Positions 6,662 to 8,259 of a stretch of 8,259 nucleotides of DNA are shown here, piece after piece. Within the stretch, counting starts at the first letter, position 1; every line of letters begins with the position of its first letter. This DNA is from JAFGTP01 sp964472715 (GTDB lineage Bacteria; Fidelibacterota; UBA2242; JAFGTP01): positions 1-8,259 of the forward strand of contig CAYYMT010000144.1 in NCBI GenBank assembly GCA_964472715.1. Reading direction: 5' to 3'. The translations under genes and the position numbers were made by a program. A model generated the notes under the pieces. The model was not told where the DNA came from, did not search any database, and was given only the letters and a program-made list of their open reading frames with translations.

Positions 6662-7954
6662 ATGATCAAAAAAATTAATCAATCATTATATCTTAAAATA
6701 ATTATTCTGCTGGGATTGAGTTATTTTTTCTTTTATTCTCTCTCATTTAATACTCAGAAAATAATGTTCCGGAAAAAACATTTTAAAATCGTTCAGCGGA
6801 ACACTTATAATTATGCCAATTTATTGATCGATCGAATTGAATCGGCTGAGACTGAGGAGGAAAAACGGGAACTGGCCCGAAGTTACAATGCTTTTTTACG
6901 AATTATTGACGATCGGGGCCAACAGGTTTATCCTGAAGAATTTCGTCAGCTAAATTTCGAAACGTCAAACAGATACCGGGATAACTCCATGGTCGGCTTT
7001 GATAAAGGGCTGATCGCCAAAATTCAACGGGGCGATAAAATCTATGAAATGATCCTTGAAAAAAAGGACAGTTCCCTGGACTATTTTCTTTTTTTATATC
7101 GAATGCTGACTTTGATTTACTTTTTGGTCATGTCGATTTTTATATATTTTGCGTTGCGATGGTTGCTGAATCCCATTAATCAATTGCACAAAAATGTCAA
7201 AGAATTGACAATTGAAAATCTGGATGCCCCAATTCAAACCAAACGCACCGATGAGTTGGGAGAACTGATCAATTCCTTCAATGAGATGAAAAAGGCGATA
7301 AAAAATATGATTCGATCCAGGGAGCAATTACTGCTGGATGTCAGCCATGAATTACGCACGCCTCTGACCCGGACCAATCTTTCCCTTGAAATGATGAATG
7401 ATTGTGAAGAAAAAGAGGATATCATTGCTGACATTCGGGAAATGGAAACCATGATTTCAGAATTGCTGGAGAGCGCAAAAATTCAGAGTAAATATGGCAA
7501 GCTGGAACTGGAAACAGTTAATATAATCGACCTGATCGAAGATGTGGCGCTCTATTTTGAAAATGATGAGCCGGGACTTGACCTGTCGCAATTACCGGAA
7601 AAACAGTTACTGATACTTGATCCCGAGCGAATCAAAATAGTTTTTAAAAATATATTCAGCAATGCCATGAAATATTCGTCTAAAAATGCAAAGCCGGTGG
7701 AGTTGCGAAAGGAAACAGAGCCGGGCTATTTTGTGCTGAAAGTGAAAAATTACGGCAAAGGTATTCCGGAAAAGGAACTGGATTTTATCTTTGAACCTTT
7801 TTACCGGGTGGATAAATCCCGCAACAAGGAAACCGGTGGATACGGGCTGGGAATGCATCTGGTGAAAAAAATAATTGAAGCCCACAATGGTAAGGTCGCT
7901 ATTCGCAGTGTGCCGGATGAATGGACAGAAGTGACTGTCAAATTGCCGATGTGA
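6662..7954 (+). CDS. Membrane sensor histidine kinase, HAMP-HisKA-HATPase type
   Basis: This 430-residue kinase is the sensor partner of the regulator that ends 3 bp upstream. Helix 1 (about 10-28) and helix 2 (about 142-165) bracket a periplasmic domain of roughly 110 residues rich in charged and aromatic residues, whose fold I do not recognise. A HAMP linker (about 166-218; WLLNPINQLHKNVKELT) leads to the dimerisation domain with the phosphoacceptor H229 in LLLDVSHELRTPLTR. The ATP-binding domain has the N-box FKNIFSNAMKY (N330, N334), F-box IFEPFYRVD and G2 box GGYGLGMHL. In the G1 box the usual DxGxG is N363-Y-G-K-G, with Asn replacing the adenine-contacting Asp. I recall the same Asn in metal-sensing kinases such as CusS, so it need not mean loss of function. 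The ligand is unknown; a pump substrate or envelope stress is likely. Confidence 0.93.
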   Translation: MIKKINQSLYLKIIILLGLSYFFFYSLSFNTQKIMFRKKHFKIVQRNTYNYANLLIDRIESAETEEEKRELARSYNAFLRIIDDRGQQVYPEEFRQLNFETSNRYRDNSMVGFDKGLIAKIQRGDKIYEMILEKKDSSLDYFLFLYRMLTLIYFLVMSIFIYFALRWLLNPINQLHKNVKELTIENLDAPIQTKRTDELGELINSFNEMKKAIKNMIRSREQLLLDVSHELRTPLTRTNLSLEMMNDCEEKEDIIADIREMETMISELLESAKIQSKYGKLELETVNIIDLIEDVALYFENDEPGLDLSQLPEKQLLILDPERIKIVFKNIFSNAMKYSSKNAKPVELRKETEPGYFVLKVKNYGKGIPEKELDFIFEPFYRVDKSRNKETGGYGLGMHLVKKIIEAHNGKVAIRSVPDEWTEVTVKLPM

Positions 7955-7968
7955 TACGCTATACCTAG

Positions 7969-7981
7969 CCATTGCGAAGGT
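7969..7981. repeat. First copy of 13-bp direct repeat CCATTGCGAAGGT
   Basis: CCATTGCGAAGGT here is identical to 8170-8182. The copies are 201 bp apart and bracket the two inverted repeats between them. This copy begins 15 bp after the kinase stop codon. It is followed by TTCTGAGCC rather than the second half of the palindrome seen at the right copy, so it may be a truncated or diverged version. Confidence 0.8.
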
Positions 7982-7987
7982 TTCTGA

Positions 7988-8058
7988 GCCTTGAGTTAAG
8001 TTCAAAACCGGAGAATGTTTTGTAAGGTCGGAAAATCAATATGAACTTGACTTAAGGC
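7988..8058. repeat. 17-bp inverted repeat with 37-nt loop (hairpin A)
   Basis: GCCTTGAGTTAAGTTCA (7988-8004) pairs with TGAACTTGACTTAAGGC (8042-8058) over all 17 positions in plus-strand RNA, with two G-U wobbles. In DNA terms the arms match at 15 of 17 positions. No T-run follows on either strand, so it is not an ordinary intrinsic terminator, although it lies just beyond the operon and could stabilise the 3' end of the transcript. The loop holds CCGGAGAATGT (8008-8018), which resembles CCGGATGAAAATGT in the neighbouring loop at 8103-8116. Confidence 0.8.
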
Positions 8059-8073
8059 AGTTGGCGTGGCACC

Positions 8074-8145
8074 ACCATAACTCATGGCCCTGAATTATTT
8101 TTCCGGATGAAAATGTGTACTCATAAAAGGCCCATAAGTCATGGT
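8074..8145. repeat. 14-bp imperfect inverted repeat (hairpin B), arms also near-identical direct copies
   Basis: ACCATAACTCATGG (8074-8087) faces CCATAAGTCATGGT (8132-8145). They pair at 12 of 14 positions in plus-strand RNA. Both mismatches become G-U pairs in minus-strand RNA. Because each arm is itself nearly palindromic, the cores CCATAACTCATGG and CCATAAGTCATGG are also direct repeats differing at one base. Two more pairs (CC 8088-8089 with GG 8129-8130) can form past a bulged C. Confidence 0.65.
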
Positions 8146-8167
8146 TTAAGGTTTGTGATCTGGAATC

Positions 8168-8203
8168 AACCATTGCGAAGGTCTTGCGACCATTCGCAAG
8201 GTT
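8168..8203. repeat. 36-bp bulged palindrome containing the second direct-repeat copy
   Basis: Three paired blocks fold symmetrically: AACC (8168-8171) with GGTT (8200-8203), TTGCGAA (8173-8179) with TTCGCAA (8193-8199), and GGT (8180-8182) with ACC (8190-8192 region). A single unpaired A interrupts each side, and the loop is about six bases (CTTGCG). The TTGCGA word appears three times counting the loop and the inverted arm. The element lies just beyond the stop codon of the putative minus-strand gene, with no T-run on either side. It looks like an intergenic repeat unit; whether it occurs elsewhere in the genome cannot be seen here. Confidence 0.75.
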
Positions 8204-8207
8204 CTGT

Positions 8208-8259
8208 TTAGGCTTCAAAATTTTTGGCAAAGTCCGCGATTGTTTTCTCATCAATATGG
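8208..8259 (-). CDS. Possible C-terminal end of an unidentified convergent gene
   Basis: On the minus strand an open frame enters from the right edge and reads HIDEKTIADFAKNFEA before TAA (8210-8208). The composition (an amphipathic, charged C-terminal helix) looks like a genuine protein tail. It stops a few bases before the palindrome at 8168-8203, as expected if repeats sit between convergent genes. Sixteen codons are too few to recognise a family, and an open frame this short can occur by chance. A 72-codon minus-strand frame in another register (8036-8254) runs across all the repeats and is less credible. Confidence 0.35.
   Translation of the reverse strand, partial: HIDEKTIADFAKNFEA

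Noticed and set aside
7607..8005. 132-codon minus-strand open frame overlapping the kinase end
   Set aside because: It covers the conserved ATP-binding domain of the kinase on the opposite strand and its product resembles no family.
7988..8058. Hairpin A as an intrinsic terminator of the operon
   Set aside because: The stem is strong but the loop is 37 nt and no T-run follows on either strand, so it lacks the hallmark of rho-independent termination.
8150..8171. A further hairpin GGTT...AACC between hairpin B and the palindrome
   Set aside because: Only 4 plus 3 bp with a three-base bulge; this is within what chance gives and competes with the better palindrome pairing.
7969..8203. CRISPR array
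   Set aside because: There are only two copies of the direct repeat, 201 bp apart, with hairpins between them instead of regular spacers, and no cas genes.
8036..8254. 72-codon minus-strand open frame at the right edge
   Set aside because: It runs through both inverted-repeat regions and the palindrome, shows no domain, and conflicts with the better-looking tail in another frame at 8208-8259.

Overview
The window suggests a Gram-negative bacterium of the Bacteroidota/FCB kind with moderate to low GC. Three things point there. The membrane fusion protein has a hairpin insert that I associate with Bacteroidota homologues. The only promoter-like sequence ahead of the main operon, TTG-N17-TATATTTG, fits the Bacteroidota TTG / TAnnTTTG pattern better than a sigma-70 promoter. 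The export system is a complete tripartite RND pump, which needs an outer membrane. I cannot name the phylum with certainty; relatives such as Calditrichota, KSB1 or Marinimicrobia fit equally well.

Layout. Positions 1-126 are the last 41 codons of an acetate/succinate transporter of the GPR1/FUN34/YaaH (SatP) family. It is closed by a strong intrinsic terminator at 148-181. A 133-bp regulatory gap (182-314) follows. It holds two direct copies of TTACAATT at a 10-bp period, one inverted ATTGTA and a Bacteroidota-type promoter. From 315 to 7954 runs one same-strand operon of five genes: periplasmic adaptor, RND permease, TolC-like outer membrane channel, OmpR-family response regulator and HAMP-type sensor histidine kinase. 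Most junctions are tight: gaps of 3 bp, an overlap or about 14 bp, about 81 bp and 3 bp. From 7955 to 8207 there is no convincing gene. This stretch is packed with repeats: a 13-bp direct repeat 201 bp apart, a 17-bp inverted repeat, a second 14-bp imperfect inverted repeat and a 36-bp bulged palindrome. At the right edge the minus strand reads as the last 16 codons of an unidentified convergent gene.

How it works together. The adaptor (inner membrane anchor and periplasm), the 12-helix proton-driven permease and the outer membrane channel should form an envelope-spanning efflux machine. The kinase and regulator at the end of the same transcript probably sense the substrate or envelope damage and switch the pump on. 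The direct repeats just upstream of the promoter are a plausible site for that regulator, which would make the operon self-amplifying. The substrate cannot be read from the sequence. A run of four alternating histidines in the permease just before its second membrane helix makes a metal worth considering, but this is speculative.

The core of the window is a known type of system (an RND pump with its own two-component regulator). The parts least explained by known families are the structured repeat block at 7969-8203 and the operator-like repeats at 219-249. I see no tRNA, rRNA, CRISPR array, transposase or phage gene.
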